DNA of 64,000 nucleotides from BS750m-G62 sp964577175 (GCA_964577175.1 CAZNYC010000004.1:6307-70306); one strand, 5' to 3'. Positions 32,714-41,853 are shown, numbered from the stretch's first letter. Numbers and translations are program-made. Notes: generated by a model from the letters alone, not told the origin.

Positions 32714-34363
32714 TTACAGCCGCGCCACCGCGGGCGACGCCTCGGTCCCGGCCGTGCGGTCGGCCTCGGCATCGAGGGCCCGGCGGACGGTCTCGGTCAG
32801 GGTCCGGATGTTGAACGGTTTGCTCAGCCAGTCGGCGTCCGGCGGAATCAGGCCCCGCCGCACCAGGAAACACCGCGGGTAGCCCGAGGTGTACATGACC
32901 CGCAGGTCGGGCCGGCTGCGGCGAAGACGGTGGGCGACTTCGGGCCCCCGCCGGCCGGGCATGACCGTGTCGGCGATGAGCAGATCGATGCGACCCGTGT
33001 ATCCGGCCGCCACCTTGGCGGCGTCGTTGCCGTCGCAGGCGGTCAGCACGGTATACCCCTGTTCCTGGAGGAGATCGGCGAGGAGTCGGCGGACTTCGGT
33101 GTCGTCTTCGGCGATCAGGATCGTCTCGGAGCCGCCGGCGCCCGGTCGTTCGCAAGCCGGGCCGGTCTCGTCTACGTGGGGCTCCTGCTCGGGAGCGGGG
33201 CACTCGGGGAAGTACAGTTTGAACGTCGTCCCGTGCCCCGGTTCGCTATACACGTACACGTGTCCGCGGCACTGTTTGACGAAACCGTAGACCATGGCCA
33301 GGCCCAGGCCGGTGCCTTTGCCCTCGGGCTTGGTCGTGAAGAACGGGTCGAAGATGCGCGCCTGCGTCTCGGGGGCCATGCCGTGGCCGGTGTCGGTCAC
33401 GGTGAGGACGACGTGGGAGCCGGTCGAGGCGCCGGGATGGCGGGAGGCGTAGTCGGCATCGAGGTCGACGGTGCTGGTCGCGAGGACGATTTCGCCGCCG
33501 TCCGCCATGGCGTCGCGGGCGTTGATGGCCAGGTTCATGAGCGATTGTTCCAGCAGCGCCCGGTCGACCATGGCGAACCGGGGCGCGTCGCTGGTGTGAA
33601 CGCGGAGACGGATATCCTCGCCGAGTGTCCGGCGGAGCGTCTTGACGAGGTCGCGGACGACCTCGCCCACCTGCACGGGTTTGCGATCGATCGTCTGCCG
33701 GCGGCTGAAGGCGAGGACGCGGCCGGCCAGGGCGGCGGACCGGTCGGCCGCCTGGTGGATCTTGTCGACGTACGGCCGGCGGTCGTCGTCGGCCGGCAGT
33801 TCCTGGCCCAGACGGTCGCAGTAGCCCTGGATGACCATCAACTGGTTGTTGAAGTCATGGGCCATGCCGCCCGCCAACCGGCCCACCGCCTCCATCTTCT
33901 GGGCCTGCCGCAGTTGCGAGTGCAGGTCCGAGACGTGGGAGCAGTCCTTGACGACGAAGACGGCGCGCGTCACGCGCCCCTCGTCGTCGGTGTGCGGGAC
34001 GCCGCTCGTGGTGACCGTGGTTTCACCGCCGCCGGCGGGGACGGTGCCGGGCCGGTCGAAGACGGCCTCGCCCCGGCGCAGCACCTCCGCGAAGACGGTG
34101 TCCTCGGGCGGGACGGGTTGCGAGGTGCCGTCGCACAGGTGCAAGTCCGCGATGGTGCAGGTCCCGGTGTCGAGGCGATCGGCATCGAGGCCGAACAGGT
34201 CGGCCGCCCGGCGGTTGACGGCGGTCAGGCGGCCGTCAGCGTCGGTGAGCAGGACGCCCGATCCTGTGGCTTCCATCAGTTCCCGGACGAGGTCGTCCGG
34301 ACGGGGCGAGCGGGTTGTCAGTCGCTCCCCGTTACACGACTCCTTCGTGATAGCGGTACGCAT
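32714..34363 (-). CDS. PAS sensor histidine kinase with C-terminal receiver (hybrid kinase)
   Basis: 549 residues, no TM segment, so cytoplasmic. Order: PAS at about 25-140 (GVLLTDADGRLTAVNRRAAD), dimerisation domain with His169 (LAGGMAHDFNNQLMVIQGYC), ATPase domain with NLAINARDAMADGGEI, DTGHGMAPET and GTGLGLAMVYGF, and a receiver at about 425-540 (LIAEDDTEVRRLLADLL, phospho-Asp in LLIADTVMPG). This is the layout of hybrid kinases that pass phosphate within one chain. ATG at 34363 is preceded by three tandem purine-rich repeats (see 34371-34408). It lies between the sigma factor gene and the other two-component genes. Confidence 0.9.
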   Translation of the reverse strand: MRTAITKESCNGERLTTRSPRPDDLVRELMEATGSGVLLTDADGRLTAVNRRAADLFGLDADRLDTGTCTIADLHLCDGTSQPVPPEDTVFAEVLRRGEAVFDRPGTVPAGGGETTVTTSGVPHTDDEGRVTRAVFVVKDCSHVSDLHSQLRQAQKMEAVGRLAGGMAHDFNNQLMVIQGYCDRLGQELPADDDRRPYVDKIHQAADRSAALAGRVLAFSRRQTIDRKPVQVGEVVRDLVKTLRRTLGEDIRLRVHTSDAPRFAMVDRALLEQSLMNLAINARDAMADGGEIVLATSTVDLDADYASRHPGASTGSHVVLTVTDTGHGMAPETQARIFDPFFTTKPEGKGTGLGLAMVYGFVKQCRGHVYVYSEPGHGTTFKLYFPECPAPEQEPHVDETGPACERPGAGGSETILIAEDDTEVRRLLADLLQEQGYTVLTACDGNDAAKVAAGYTGRIDLLIADTVMPGRRGPEVAHRLRRSRPDLRVMYTSGYPRCFLVRRGLIPPDADWLSKPFNIRTLTETVRRALDAEADRTAGTEASPAVARL

Positions 34364-34370
34364 GAATGGA

Positions 34371-34408
34371 CCCCCTTGGTCCGTCCCCCTTGGTGCGTCC
34401 CCCTTGGT
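34371..34408 (-). promoter_or_regulatory. Three tandem Shine-Dalgarno-like repeats before the hybrid kinase
   Basis: CCCCCTTGGT occurs three times with a 14-base period (34371-34380, 34385-34394, 34399-34408). On the coding strand this reads ACCAAGGGGG three times, so the copy nearest the ATG serves as ribosome-binding site and the other two are extra copies. The arrangement could change in number by slippage and so tune translation. Confidence 0.75.
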
Positions 34409-35094
34409 ATAGAGAATGAGCCGCCGGCCGGCCGGTGATTCGATGCAGCCGGTCGGGGCTCGCCCGCCGGGCGTCCGGCCGCAAACGGACGGGCCGGGTG
34501 CCGACGGGTGGTTCAACATGATCGCGGCGCCCGAGGGCGGACACCACCGGAGCAGGGTGGACCGCGCCCGGAGCGGGACGCCGGATCGGATCGACGGGTT
34601 CGGTTGCGCGTCGCACGAGCGTTGCCCTGTTTGACGTGTCGGTTCAGCGCGAAGAAATGCTTCCCAGCGCACACCAAGTATCGCCTTTTTCGTAAGTTGG
34701 GGCTATGGGGGGAATTACGGATTCCGGGCGGCACGCAGGCTGATTCCTGAGGGAAAGAGGAAGGAAGGAAAGCCGTCGCCGGCAAGGGGGGCGGCGCGGT
34801 CCCCTGGAAAAGGGAGCGGGCGACCCTGGGGGGAGAAGCCGCCCGCATCCCAGCGCAAGAGCCTTTTCCCTATATCATGGATGAAGAGCCGGTTGTTCTG
34901 CTATTAGTATCGGATACCGAGGGGGGCGGTGTCCATCAGGTATATTACTGATATGCCGAGCCCGTGCGGATGAGTTTCGCCTCGGAAATCCCACGCCAGC
35001 GGCCTGGTAGATTTGCGGTCGCGGCCGTGCGCGCTTCCTGCGGGGGTACACGTACGGCCAGCCTTGCTCCTGCAACGCTGCTTCCCGCCGCGTG

Positions 35095-35269
35095 TGTGTG
35101 GCCCGGTTGGCTTGTCCAACCGGGACGATATCCCTTCCCGGCGGGACGAGGCGGCCGGGCCACACGCCGGAACGCACTGGCGGGCAAGCCGCCAGTGGCA
35201 CCCGGCGCGCAAAGGAGAGCGCGGCGGGTACGGAGACCCGCCGCGCATGAGTTGGCGTTGTCGTGTTAA
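35095..35269. repeat. Composite of palindromic repeats ending in an 18-bp element terminus
   Basis: In order: an imperfect TGTGGCCCGG...CCGGGCCACA fold (about 35096-35166), a CACTGGCGG...CCGCCAGTG hairpin (about 35175-35200), a 28-nt palindrome (35219-35246), ATGAG, and TTGGCGTTGTCGTGTTAA (35252-35269). The last three match the right half of the 130-bp element at 47014-47143, with two changes in the terminal repeat. It thus looks like half of that element joined to other repeats. Confidence 0.7.
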
Positions 35270-35275
35270 AATGCT

Positions 35276-35929
35276 CTACGGCTCCAGGTTGGTCAGTCCC
35301 TCGCGGATGGCGTACTTCGTGAGTTCCGCCACGTTGTGGATGTCGAGTTTGTCCATGATGTGCTGGCGGTGGGTGTCGATGGTCTTGGTGCTGACGTGCA
35401 GGCGGTAGGCAATCTGTTTCGTGCCGTGGCCTTCGGTGAGCAGTTGGAGCACCTCTCGTTCGCGCGGCGTGAGGACGGACCCGCTCGGCTCGGCCTCCGT
35501 GGCGGGGGCCCGGACGTGGCTCTCGACGACAGCGTCGGCGACGAGCGGGGACAGGTACGTGTGGCCGTCCATGATGGTGCGGATGCCGCGGACGAGGTCC
35601 TCGAAGGCGGAATCCTTCATCAGGTACCCGCAGGCGCCGGCCTTCAGCATCTCCGTGACGAACCGCCGGTCGGCGTGGACCGAGAGGGCCATGACGCGCG
35701 TGCCGGGGCACCGCCGGCAGACCTGGCGGGTGGCTTCCACGCCGTTGAGGTCCGGCATCGAGATATCCATGACGATAACGTCGGGTCCGAGGTCGCGTGC
35801 GAGGCGGACGGCGTCGCGGCCGTTCTCGGCCTCGGCGACGACGTCCACATCGTCCTGGCGTTCCAGCAGGGCCCGCAGCCCGTCGCGGACGATCTTGTGG
35901 TCGTCGGCCAGCAGCACCGTAATCGGCAT
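35276..35929 (-). CDS. NarL/FixJ-family response regulator
   Basis: 217 residues. ATG at 35929 is chosen because AAGGGGAA precedes it; a GTG at 35956 overlaps the kinase stop but has a poorer site. Receiver at about 1-118: LLADDHKIVRDGLRALL, phospho-Asp in DVIVMDISMPDLNG, Ser and Lys in MALSVHAD and YLMKDS. LuxR-type helix-turn-helix at about 150-210: LTPREREVLQLLTEGHGTKQ and IAYRLHVSTKTIDTHRQHIM. Probable partner is the NarX-type kinase encoded directly upstream on the same strand. Confidence 0.93.
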   Translation of the reverse strand: MPITVLLADDHKIVRDGLRALLERQDDVDVVAEAENGRDAVRLARDLGPDVIVMDISMPDLNGVEATRQVCRRCPGTRVMALSVHADRRFVTEMLKAGACGYLMKDSAFEDLVRGIRTIMDGHTYLSPLVADAVVESHVRAPATEAEPSGSVLTPREREVLQLLTEGHGTKQIAYRLHVSTKTIDTHRQHIMDKLDIHNVAELTKYAIREGLTNLEP

Positions 35930-35952
35930 GGCGGGTTCCCCTTCCAAGCCTG

Positions 35953-38181
35953 TCACCCCGGCGGTTCCAGGGGGGCGGTCAGGGCCACGCGCGTCCCCTG
36001 TTCCGGTATCGACCGAATGTCGACGTGTCCTCCGAGATAATCCAGCCGCTCGCGGATATCGAAGAGGCCGAAGCCCCCGCCCACGCCGCCGCGGTCGCGG
36101 GCCGCCTCCGGGTCGAACCCCACGCCGTCGTCCTCCACGACGATGCGGATATGGTCGTCGGCGCGGCTGACCGAGACGGCCGCCCGGCTGGCGGCGGCGT
36201 GGCGGACGACGTTGTGCAGCAGTTCGCGGGCCGACCGGTAGAGGACGGTCCGGACCTCCTCGCTGAGGGGCATGGCCGGGCCGGAGGCTGCCTCCTCCAG
36301 GGCAATCGGCAGACCGTGCAGTTGCTCGGTGCGGTGCACCAGGGATTCCAAGGCGGCCTCCAGCCCCACCTCCTGCAGGATGGGCGGGCTGAGGTCGAAG
36401 ACCGTGCTGCGTGTGTGCTCGACGGCCTCGCCGACGAGTTCGGAGACCTGGCGAAACCTCTTGGCCAGGGCCGGGTTGGCCCGGGCCTGCTGCGCCAGCC
36501 CCTGGAGGGTGAGTTTGGCGCTCGCGAGCGTCTGGCCGACCGAGTCGTGCAGGTTGGTCGCCAGGCGCCGCCGCTCGCGTTCCTCCGCCTGGACGAGTTC
36601 GGCCGCCAGACGCCGCAGGTGTTCATGGTACGCCTCGGACTCGTGCTCGGCCACGATGCGGGCGGTCACGTCCTTGACGTGCTCGATGACGCCGACGACC
36701 TCGCCGTCGGCATTCCGCAGCGGGAAGGCCGTCAGTTCCAGCCAGCCGGTCGGGTCGTCGATGCAGGGGTACGGCACGACCTCGCTGTGCGTCTCGCCGG
36801 TCTCCATGGCACGAACGGCGGGGCACCAGGGGCAGACGTCGTCGCGGCACTGGAAGACCTCGTAACACTTGTGTCCGACCAGGGGCATGCGGTGGGCGAA
36901 GCGTTCTTCCATCCAGCGATTGACCTTGAGGAGCGTCAGGTCACGGTCGCGGACGGTGATGCCGTCCTGGATGCCGTCGAAAACGGTCTGGAGGAACCGC
37001 TCGTTCTCGCGGAGCGCCTCCTCGGCGCCCCGGCGTTCCGTCACGTCCTGGGCCGTGCCGAACGCCCGCGCCACCGTGCCGTCCTCTCGCGTCTCGGTGG
37101 TGCCGATGGTGTGCATCCACCGCATCTCGCCGTCGGGGCGGAAGAGGCGAAACTCGATGCCGAACGGCGTGCCGTTCTGGAGGGCCCGGCCGACAGCGTC
37201 GTTCAGGGTGGGCCAGTCGTCCGGGTGGAGGTACCGCTCGTGCTCCTTGAAGGTGGGTTCGGTGCCCTCGGGGTCCAAGCCGAAGATGCGAAAGATCTCC
37301 GGGGACCACCTCGGCCTTCCCTCTTCGGGCACGAGTTCCCAGTGGCCGACGTGGGCCACGCGCTGGGCCTCGGCGTGGAGGTGTTCGCTCCGCCGGAGGG
37401 CCTCCTCGGCCGTCCGGCGCTCGGTGATGTCCGTGACCATCGCCAGGGCGCCCTCGTAGGTGCCGTCGTCGTCCAGGAGCGGGTTCGTCGAGACGAGCGC
37501 CCAGAGAGGCGAGCCGTCCTTGCGGCGGAACCGGAACTCGTGCTGTTCGCGAACGGCCTGCCGCCGCCGCTCCAGGTTGCCCTCGGCCTCGGCCCGGGCC
37601 TCCTCGTCCATGAACTCGAAGAAGTGCCGGCCGAGCATCTCGCCGGGCGTCCAGCCGAGCATGTCGGCCATCTGCTCGTTGACCAGGGTGGTCCGGGACT
37701 CGGCGTCGATGACCCAGATGCCATCGTTGGCCGTCTCGAACAGCCGCCGGTACCGTTGTTCGCTTTCCTTCAGCGCCTGCTGGGCCTCGCGTCGCTCGCG
37801 GCGGGTCCGGGCTTCCTCCAGTTCGCGCTCCACCGCCGGCGCCAGGCGTGCGAGGTTGTCTTTCAGAATGTAGTCGTCGGCGCCGGCCTTCATCATGGCG
37901 ACGGCCGTCTCTTCCCCGATGATGCCGGAGACGATGATGAACGGGACGTCCAGGGCGTGCTGCTGGGCGACGTAGAGCGCCTCCTCGCCGCTGAAGCGGG
38001 GCAGGCGGTAGTCGGCCAGGATGAGGTCCCAGTCCTCGGCATCGAGGGCCTGCGCCATCGCCGCGCTCGTCTCCACGCGTTGCCAGGTGACGTCGAAGCC
38101 GGCCTTTTTCAGTTCGCGCACGCTGAGCAGGGCGTCGTCTTCGGCGTCCTCGACGATGAGCATCCGCAGGGGCTCAGCCAT
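35953..38181 (-). CDS. Receiver-PAS-HisKA_3 sensor kinase (NarX/DegS type)
   Basis: 742 residues, cytoplasmic. An N-terminal receiver (1-130, phospho-Asp in LILADYRLPRFSG) is followed by three PAS domains at about 140-520 and a HisKA_3 kinase at about 530-740 with the phospho-acceptor His in LATNLHDSVGQTLASAKL, then ARELLHNVVRHAAASRA and DDGVGFDP. The third PAS carries a cysteine cluster (HKCYEVFQCRDDVCPWCPA), discussed under findings. The start overlaps the end of the preceding single-domain regulator gene by 8 bases, so the block is one operon. It likely signals to the NarL-type regulator encoded just downstream. Confidence 0.9.
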   Translation of the reverse strand: MAEPLRMLIVEDAEDDALLSVRELKKAGFDVTWQRVETSAAMAQALDAEDWDLILADYRLPRFSGEEALYVAQQHALDVPFIIVSGIIGEETAVAMMKAGADDYILKDNLARLAPAVERELEEARTRRERREAQQALKESEQRYRRLFETANDGIWVIDAESRTTLVNEQMADMLGWTPGEMLGRHFFEFMDEEARAEAEGNLERRRQAVREQHEFRFRRKDGSPLWALVSTNPLLDDDGTYEGALAMVTDITERRTAEEALRRSEHLHAEAQRVAHVGHWELVPEEGRPRWSPEIFRIFGLDPEGTEPTFKEHERYLHPDDWPTLNDAVGRALQNGTPFGIEFRLFRPDGEMRWMHTIGTTETREDGTVARAFGTAQDVTERRGAEEALRENERFLQTVFDGIQDGITVRDRDLTLLKVNRWMEERFAHRMPLVGHKCYEVFQCRDDVCPWCPAVRAMETGETHSEVVPYPCIDDPTGWLELTAFPLRNADGEVVGVIEHVKDVTARIVAEHESEAYHEHLRRLAAELVQAEERERRRLATNLHDSVGQTLASAKLTLQGLAQQARANPALAKRFRQVSELVGEAVEHTRSTVFDLSPPILQEVGLEAALESLVHRTEQLHGLPIALEEAASGPAMPLSEEVRTVLYRSARELLHNVVRHAAASRAAVSVSRADDHIRIVVEDDGVGFDPEAARDRGGVGGGFGLFDIRERLDYLGGHVDIRSIPEQGTRVALTAPLEPPG

Positions 38182-38644
38182 CTTGCTCCCTCTGACCCGG
38201 CGGCACGGGCTGGTTCAGCAGCAGCCAGTACAGCCCCAGGTCATGGACCGCCTTCGCGAACTTCTCGAACTTCACCGGCTTGGTGACATAACTGTTGCAG
38301 CCGTTCTTGTACCCTTCAATCATATCGGCTTCTTCGGTGGAGGAGGTGAGGATGACGACGGGGAGGAGCCGGGTCCGCTCGTCGGCCCGGATGGCCTTCA
38401 GGACCTCGTGGCCGTCCACCTTCGGCAGTTTCAGGTCCAGCAGGACGACTTGCGGCAGGTCGTCCGGGTCGCGGTCGGCGTAGTCGCCCCGGCAGAAGAG
38501 GTAATCGAGCGCCTCCGCGCCGTCGGTCGCCACGACGATCTCGTTCCGCAGATTGTTTGATTGGAGAGCCCGGATGGTCAGGTCGCGGTCGTCGGGGTCG
38601 TCCTCGACGAGCAGGATCGTTTTGGTGTCGGGGGTGCCGGACAT
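38174..38644 (-). CDS. Single-domain response regulator (Rcp1/CheY-like)
   Basis: 156 residues. ATG at 38644 follows a strong GGAGGAG. The whole protein is a receiver: ILLVEDDPDDRDLTIRAL, phospho-Asp in VVLLDLKLPKVDGHEVL, Thr in VILTSSTEE, Lys in SYVTKPVKFEKF. There is no output domain, as in regulators linked to phytochrome-like kinases. It sits between two sensor kinase genes, overlapping the downstream one by 8 bases and starting 20 bases after the upstream one ends, so it may shuttle phosphate between them. Confidence 0.92.
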   Translation of the reverse strand: MSGTPDTKTILLVEDDPDDRDLTIRALQSNNLRNEIVVATDGAEALDYLFCRGDYADRDPDDLPQVVLLDLKLPKVDGHEVLKAIRADERTRLLPVVILTSSTEEADMIEGYKNGCNSYVTKPVKFEKFAKAVHDLGLYWLLLNQPVPPGQREQDG

Positions 38645-38664
38645 GGAATGATCTCCTCCGTGGT

Positions 38665-40737
38665 TCAGGTGAGTGTGAAATAGAAGGCGGCGCCTTGGCC
38701 GGGACGGCCTTCGGCCCAGACCTGCCCGCCGTGCCGGTGGACGATCCGCTGGACGGTGGCGAGGCCGACGCCCGTCCCCGGAAACTCCTCCCGTCCGTGC
38801 AGCCGCTGGAACACCCGGAACAACTTGTGCGCGTACGTCGGGTCGAAGCCGACGCCGTTGTCCTCGACGGCGAAGACGGGCCGGCCGTCGGCGCCGGCGG
38901 CCTGGGCCTCTTCGTCGGAGAGGCGGCGGAAGGTGATCCGGGCCGGCCCCGCGGGGCGCGTGAACTTCCAGGCGTTCTCCAGCAGGTTCTGCATCACCTG
39001 GCCCAGCAGGCGCGGGTCGCCCTCGACCGTCAGGCCGTCCTGGACGTCGGTCTCGACCTCGCGGTCGGGCTCGGTTTCGTGGAGGTGGGTAAGGATTGCC
39101 TGGGTCTCGGCCGACAGGTCCACGGTCTCGTGACGCATCTCGGCGCGCGTGGCGCGGGAGAGGGTCAGCAGGTCGTCGATGAGCGTGCTCATCCGCTGGG
39201 CGCCCGCCCGGATCCGCCCGAGGTAGTCCCGGCCGGTCTCGTCGAGCGCCTCGGCGTACTCGTCGAGCAGGGCTTCGCTGAAGCCGTCCATCGACCGCAG
39301 CGGCGCCCGCAGGTCGTGCGAGACGGAGTAGGCGAACGCCTCGAGTTCCCGGTTTGCGGCCGCCAGTTCCACCGTCCGCCGGCGGACGCGCTCTTCGAGT
39401 TCGGCTGCCAGTTGCCGGACCTCCGCCTCGGCTTCCTTCCGCTGGGTGACGTCGGCCGCCATGCTGATGACGACGCGGCGACCGCCGGGCAGCGGCGGCA
39501 GGGGGGCGCTCGAAAAATCCCAGACCCGCTCCGACCCGTCCCGGCACGTGACCGTGTATTCGCCCTCGTCGAGCGCCCGGTCGAGGTCGTACAGGCGGTC
39601 GATGTCGGCCCGGACGCTTCCCTTCCGCTCGCCGTACGCCTTCTCCGTCCAGTCGGCCATGGTGGGGATGTCGGCCAGGGCGTAGCCGGTGATCTCCGTC
39701 CAGGCCTGGTTGACCGTCAGGACCTCGCCGTCCTCGGCGTGGAGCATGACGGGGTAGGGGGCGTCCGCGATGGCCCGGCGGAACCGTTCCTCGCTCTCGC
39801 GGAGGGCCTGCTCGGCCTCGCGGCGTTCGGTGATGTCCGTGCCGTAGACGTTGACGTAACCGGTGTCGGAGACGGGGGCGAACCGCAGGGCGTACGTGCG
39901 GTCGGCGTGGGCGGCCTCGATGCGGCGGACGTCGCCGGCCGCCAGGGCCTGACGCACCTCCGCCCGCCACGTCTCGGGGGCCGGCCGGTCCGGCCCGGAA
40001 TCCAGACCCGCCAGCATCGCCTCGGCCGCCGCGTTGGCGTACAGGACCTTGCCGTCGTCGGCGATGCGGAGGACGGGAGCGGGATTCTCGGCGGGGAACC
40101 GGGCCAGGCTCTCAATCTGCTGCTCGGCCTCGCGCCGGTCCGTCACATCCAGGGCCGATTCCACCACGCCGATCACCCGCCCTGCGTCGTCTCGCACGGG
40201 ACAGGCCGAGACGGACCACACGCGGCCCTCCGGCGCGGGCACTTCGCCGGTGCAGGGCTCGCCCGTGCGCAGGGCCTCTCGGACGGGGCATTCCCTGCAC
40301 GGCTCGGCGAGCCCGTGATGGACCTCGTGGCATCGGCGTCCGAGCAGTTCGGTCCGGCGGGCCTCGGCGTGTTCCATGGCGGCACGGTTCGCCCACCGGA
40401 TCACGAGGTCCGTGTCCTGGTAGGTGACAATCTCGGCGAGGCTGTCGAGGATGGAGACCTTCCCGCGTTCCGACGCCTCCAGGGTCTGCTTGCTCCGGCG
40501 GAGGGCGTCCTCCGCCTTCCGGCGCCGCCGGATGTGCCACCCCATTGCCCCACCAACGACCAGGAGGGTCACGAGGATGAGCGACCGCACGTAGAGTTCG
40601 TGCGGGGGGATATCCAGCACCAGGAGGTCGAGGAACGGTGCAGGGTGGAAGAAGTAGAACGTCATCGCAGCGTCGGCCACCCAGAGGGCCAGACCGATGC
40701 CTGCGAACAACAGGAACAGCCGAGGTCCCGCCTTCAT
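38665..40737 (-). CDS. Membrane-bound multi-PAS sensor histidine kinase
   Basis: 690 residues. Two TM helices near the N-terminus (LFLLFAGIGLALWVADAAMT and ELYVRSLILVTLLVVGGAMG) flank a short outer loop. Three PAS domains follow at about 90-450, then a HisKA domain with VSHDLRAPLRSMDGFSEA and an ATPase domain with LLENAWKFTRP, FAVEDNGVGFDP and GTGVGLATVQRIV. The first PAS has a cysteine cluster (RRCHEVHHGLAEPCRECPV) like that in the neighbouring kinase. ATG at 40737 is used; the ribosome-binding site is weak. First gene of the four-gene two-component operon. Confidence 0.88.
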   Translation of the reverse strand: MKAGPRLFLLFAGIGLALWVADAAMTFYFFHPAPFLDLLVLDIPPHELYVRSLILVTLLVVGGAMGWHIRRRRKAEDALRRSKQTLEASERGKVSILDSLAEIVTYQDTDLVIRWANRAAMEHAEARRTELLGRRCHEVHHGLAEPCRECPVREALRTGEPCTGEVPAPEGRVWSVSACPVRDDAGRVIGVVESALDVTDRREAEQQIESLARFPAENPAPVLRIADDGKVLYANAAAEAMLAGLDSGPDRPAPETWRAEVRQALAAGDVRRIEAAHADRTYALRFAPVSDTGYVNVYGTDITERREAEQALRESEERFRRAIADAPYPVMLHAEDGEVLTVNQAWTEITGYALADIPTMADWTEKAYGERKGSVRADIDRLYDLDRALDEGEYTVTCRDGSERVWDFSSAPLPPLPGGRRVVISMAADVTQRKEAEAEVRQLAAELEERVRRRTVELAAANRELEAFAYSVSHDLRAPLRSMDGFSEALLDEYAEALDETGRDYLGRIRAGAQRMSTLIDDLLTLSRATRAEMRHETVDLSAETQAILTHLHETEPDREVETDVQDGLTVEGDPRLLGQVMQNLLENAWKFTRPAGPARITFRRLSDEEAQAAGADGRPVFAVEDNGVGFDPTYAHKLFRVFQRLHGREEFPGTGVGLATVQRIVHRHGGQVWAEGRPGQGAAFYFTLT

Positions 40738-40916
40738 CGTCCCCACCCCACGGCGGCTGGCGCCGATGTGTTTCCCCCCAGGTGCCAATCAACCGGCAGT
40801 CGCTCGAAGGCCGTCCCCGGCGAAGTGAAGTCGGAACGGCCTTGCTTGTCGGGACAATGTGTATTGCGTCGCAGTTCGAAGCGGGGTTCAGGGCGGCGCA
40901 ATCACCCTTTGCATCC

Positions 40917-40944
40917 ACTATAGCATAGACCAGGCGGATTGCAA
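40917..40944 (-). promoter_or_regulatory. Sigma-70-like promoter for the two-component operon
   Basis: On the minus strand TTGCAA (40939-40944) and TATAGT (40917-40922) are separated by 16 bases, a good vegetative promoter match in an AT-richer patch. The transcript would start about 170 bases before the kinase ATG at 40737. No operator is obvious. Confidence 0.5.
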
Positions 40945-40987
40945 GGGAATCATCGGGATACCGGCCGAGCCCCGCTCAGTCAAGAAT

Positions 40988-41704
40988 CTACAGGCTGCCC
41001 GCGCCGGGAAGCCTTATCTGACGGACGGCTGCACGTACGTCCTCGCCGACGATGCCCGCCCGGAAGTCCGTGGCCGGGTCCTCCGGCACGAGGCCGAGGA
41101 CGGCCGCGCCGGTCACCCGCTGGATTTCATCGGGGTTGGTCAGTTCGGCCACATCTTCGGTGTCGCGGTCGTAGCGGTTGATGAGGATGCCCGCGACCTC
41201 CAGCCGCCGCGACCGCAGCACCTCCACCGTCATGGCCGTGTGGTTGATGGTCCCGAGCCCCGGCCGCGCCACCACCAGGACGGGCAGGTTGAAGCGGCGG
41301 GCGAGATCGGCCACGGTCTGACGCGGCGTGACGGGGCACAGGGCGCCGCCGATGCCCTCGATGAGCATCACGTCATGCGCCTGCCGAAGACGGTGCCAGG
41401 ACGCCCAGACGGGATGGAGGTCGACCTCGCGTCCGGCCCGGGCGGCGGCGACCGTCGGGGCGAGGGGCTCGGCGAACCGGACCGGCGAAATCTCCGCGAG
41501 CGGTTCGGGGGCGTCGGCCACCTTCGCCAGGAACTCCGCGTCCGGCGACACCAGCCCCTCCCGCCGCCGCTCGCACCCCGTGGCGACGGGCTTCATCACG
41601 CCCACGTCCGTGCCGCGATCGCGCAGGACCGATGCCAGGGCACCCGTCACGACGGTCTTGCCGACGTCGGTGTCCGTCCCCGTGATGAAGTAGCCGGCGG
41701 TCAT
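40988..41704 (-). CDS. bioD: Dethiobiotin synthetase
   Basis: 238 residues; closes the ureido ring of dethiobiotin from 7,8-diaminopelargonate, CO2 and ATP. The P-loop variant is FITGTDTDVGKTVVTGAL (residues 6-23), followed by GVMKPVATGC with the conserved Lys, VMLIEGIGGALCPV (switch-like segment) and GILINRYD. ATG at 41704 opens the protein directly. It lies downstream of bioA on the same strand; the 149 bases between them hold three hairpins. bioB and bioF are not in the window. Confidence 0.93.
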   Translation of the reverse strand: MTAGYFITGTDTDVGKTVVTGALASVLRDRGTDVGVMKPVATGCERRREGLVSPDAEFLAKVADAPEPLAEISPVRFAEPLAPTVAAARAGREVDLHPVWASWHRLRQAHDVMLIEGIGGALCPVTPRQTVADLARRFNLPVLVVARPGLGTINHTAMTVEVLRSRRLEVAGILINRYDRDTEDVAELTNPDEIQRVTGAAVLGLVPEDPATDFRAGIVGEDVRAAVRQIRLPGAGSL

Positions 41705-41733
41705 GGGGTTGGCGTCCTTCGCCTGCCGGGTGC

Positions 41734-41844
41734 CACGGATTGCTCGCAATCCGTGCGCGGCGGGCAGGACTGCCCGCCTCACGGTGCCCACGACTGGACA
41801 CCCCGCTTGTTGGCAGCACCGATTGACAAGCAATCGGTGGCACC
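41734..41844. repeat. Three hairpins between bioA and bioD
   Basis: 41734-41755 pairs CACGGATTGC with GCAATCCGTG (2-base loop). 41759-41778 pairs GGCGGGCA with TGCCCGCC. 41817-41839 pairs CACCGATTG with CAATCGGTG and is followed by GCACC. They belong to the GTGGCACC-ending family also seen at 10531, 51034 and 56323. They could weaken bioD expression relative to bioA. Confidence 0.7.
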
Positions 41845-41853
41845 TGCGCAGTG

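Larger units (their letters stand above)
34364..35275. other. Long intergenic region (912 bases)
   Basis: Between the response regulator stop and the hybrid kinase start. 34371-34408 holds tandem ribosome-binding-site repeats. 34640-34960 is visibly richer in A and T than its surroundings and should hold the kinase promoter. It contains two small palindromes, GTATCGGATAC (34907-34917) and ATCAG...CTGAT (34935-34952). 35095-35269 is a patchwork of dispersed palindromes. No convincing gene on either strand. Confidence 0.55.

Noticed and set aside
35930..35956. GTG start at 35956 for the NarL-type regulator, overlapping the kinase stop
   Set aside because: The ATG at 35929 has a much better ribosome-binding site and starts directly before the receiver domain; the overlap start cannot be fully excluded.
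41705..41853. BirA operator or biotin-related riboswitch between the bio genes
   Set aside because: The hairpins belong to repeat families found elsewhere in the window, and no BirA-type operator half-sites were found.
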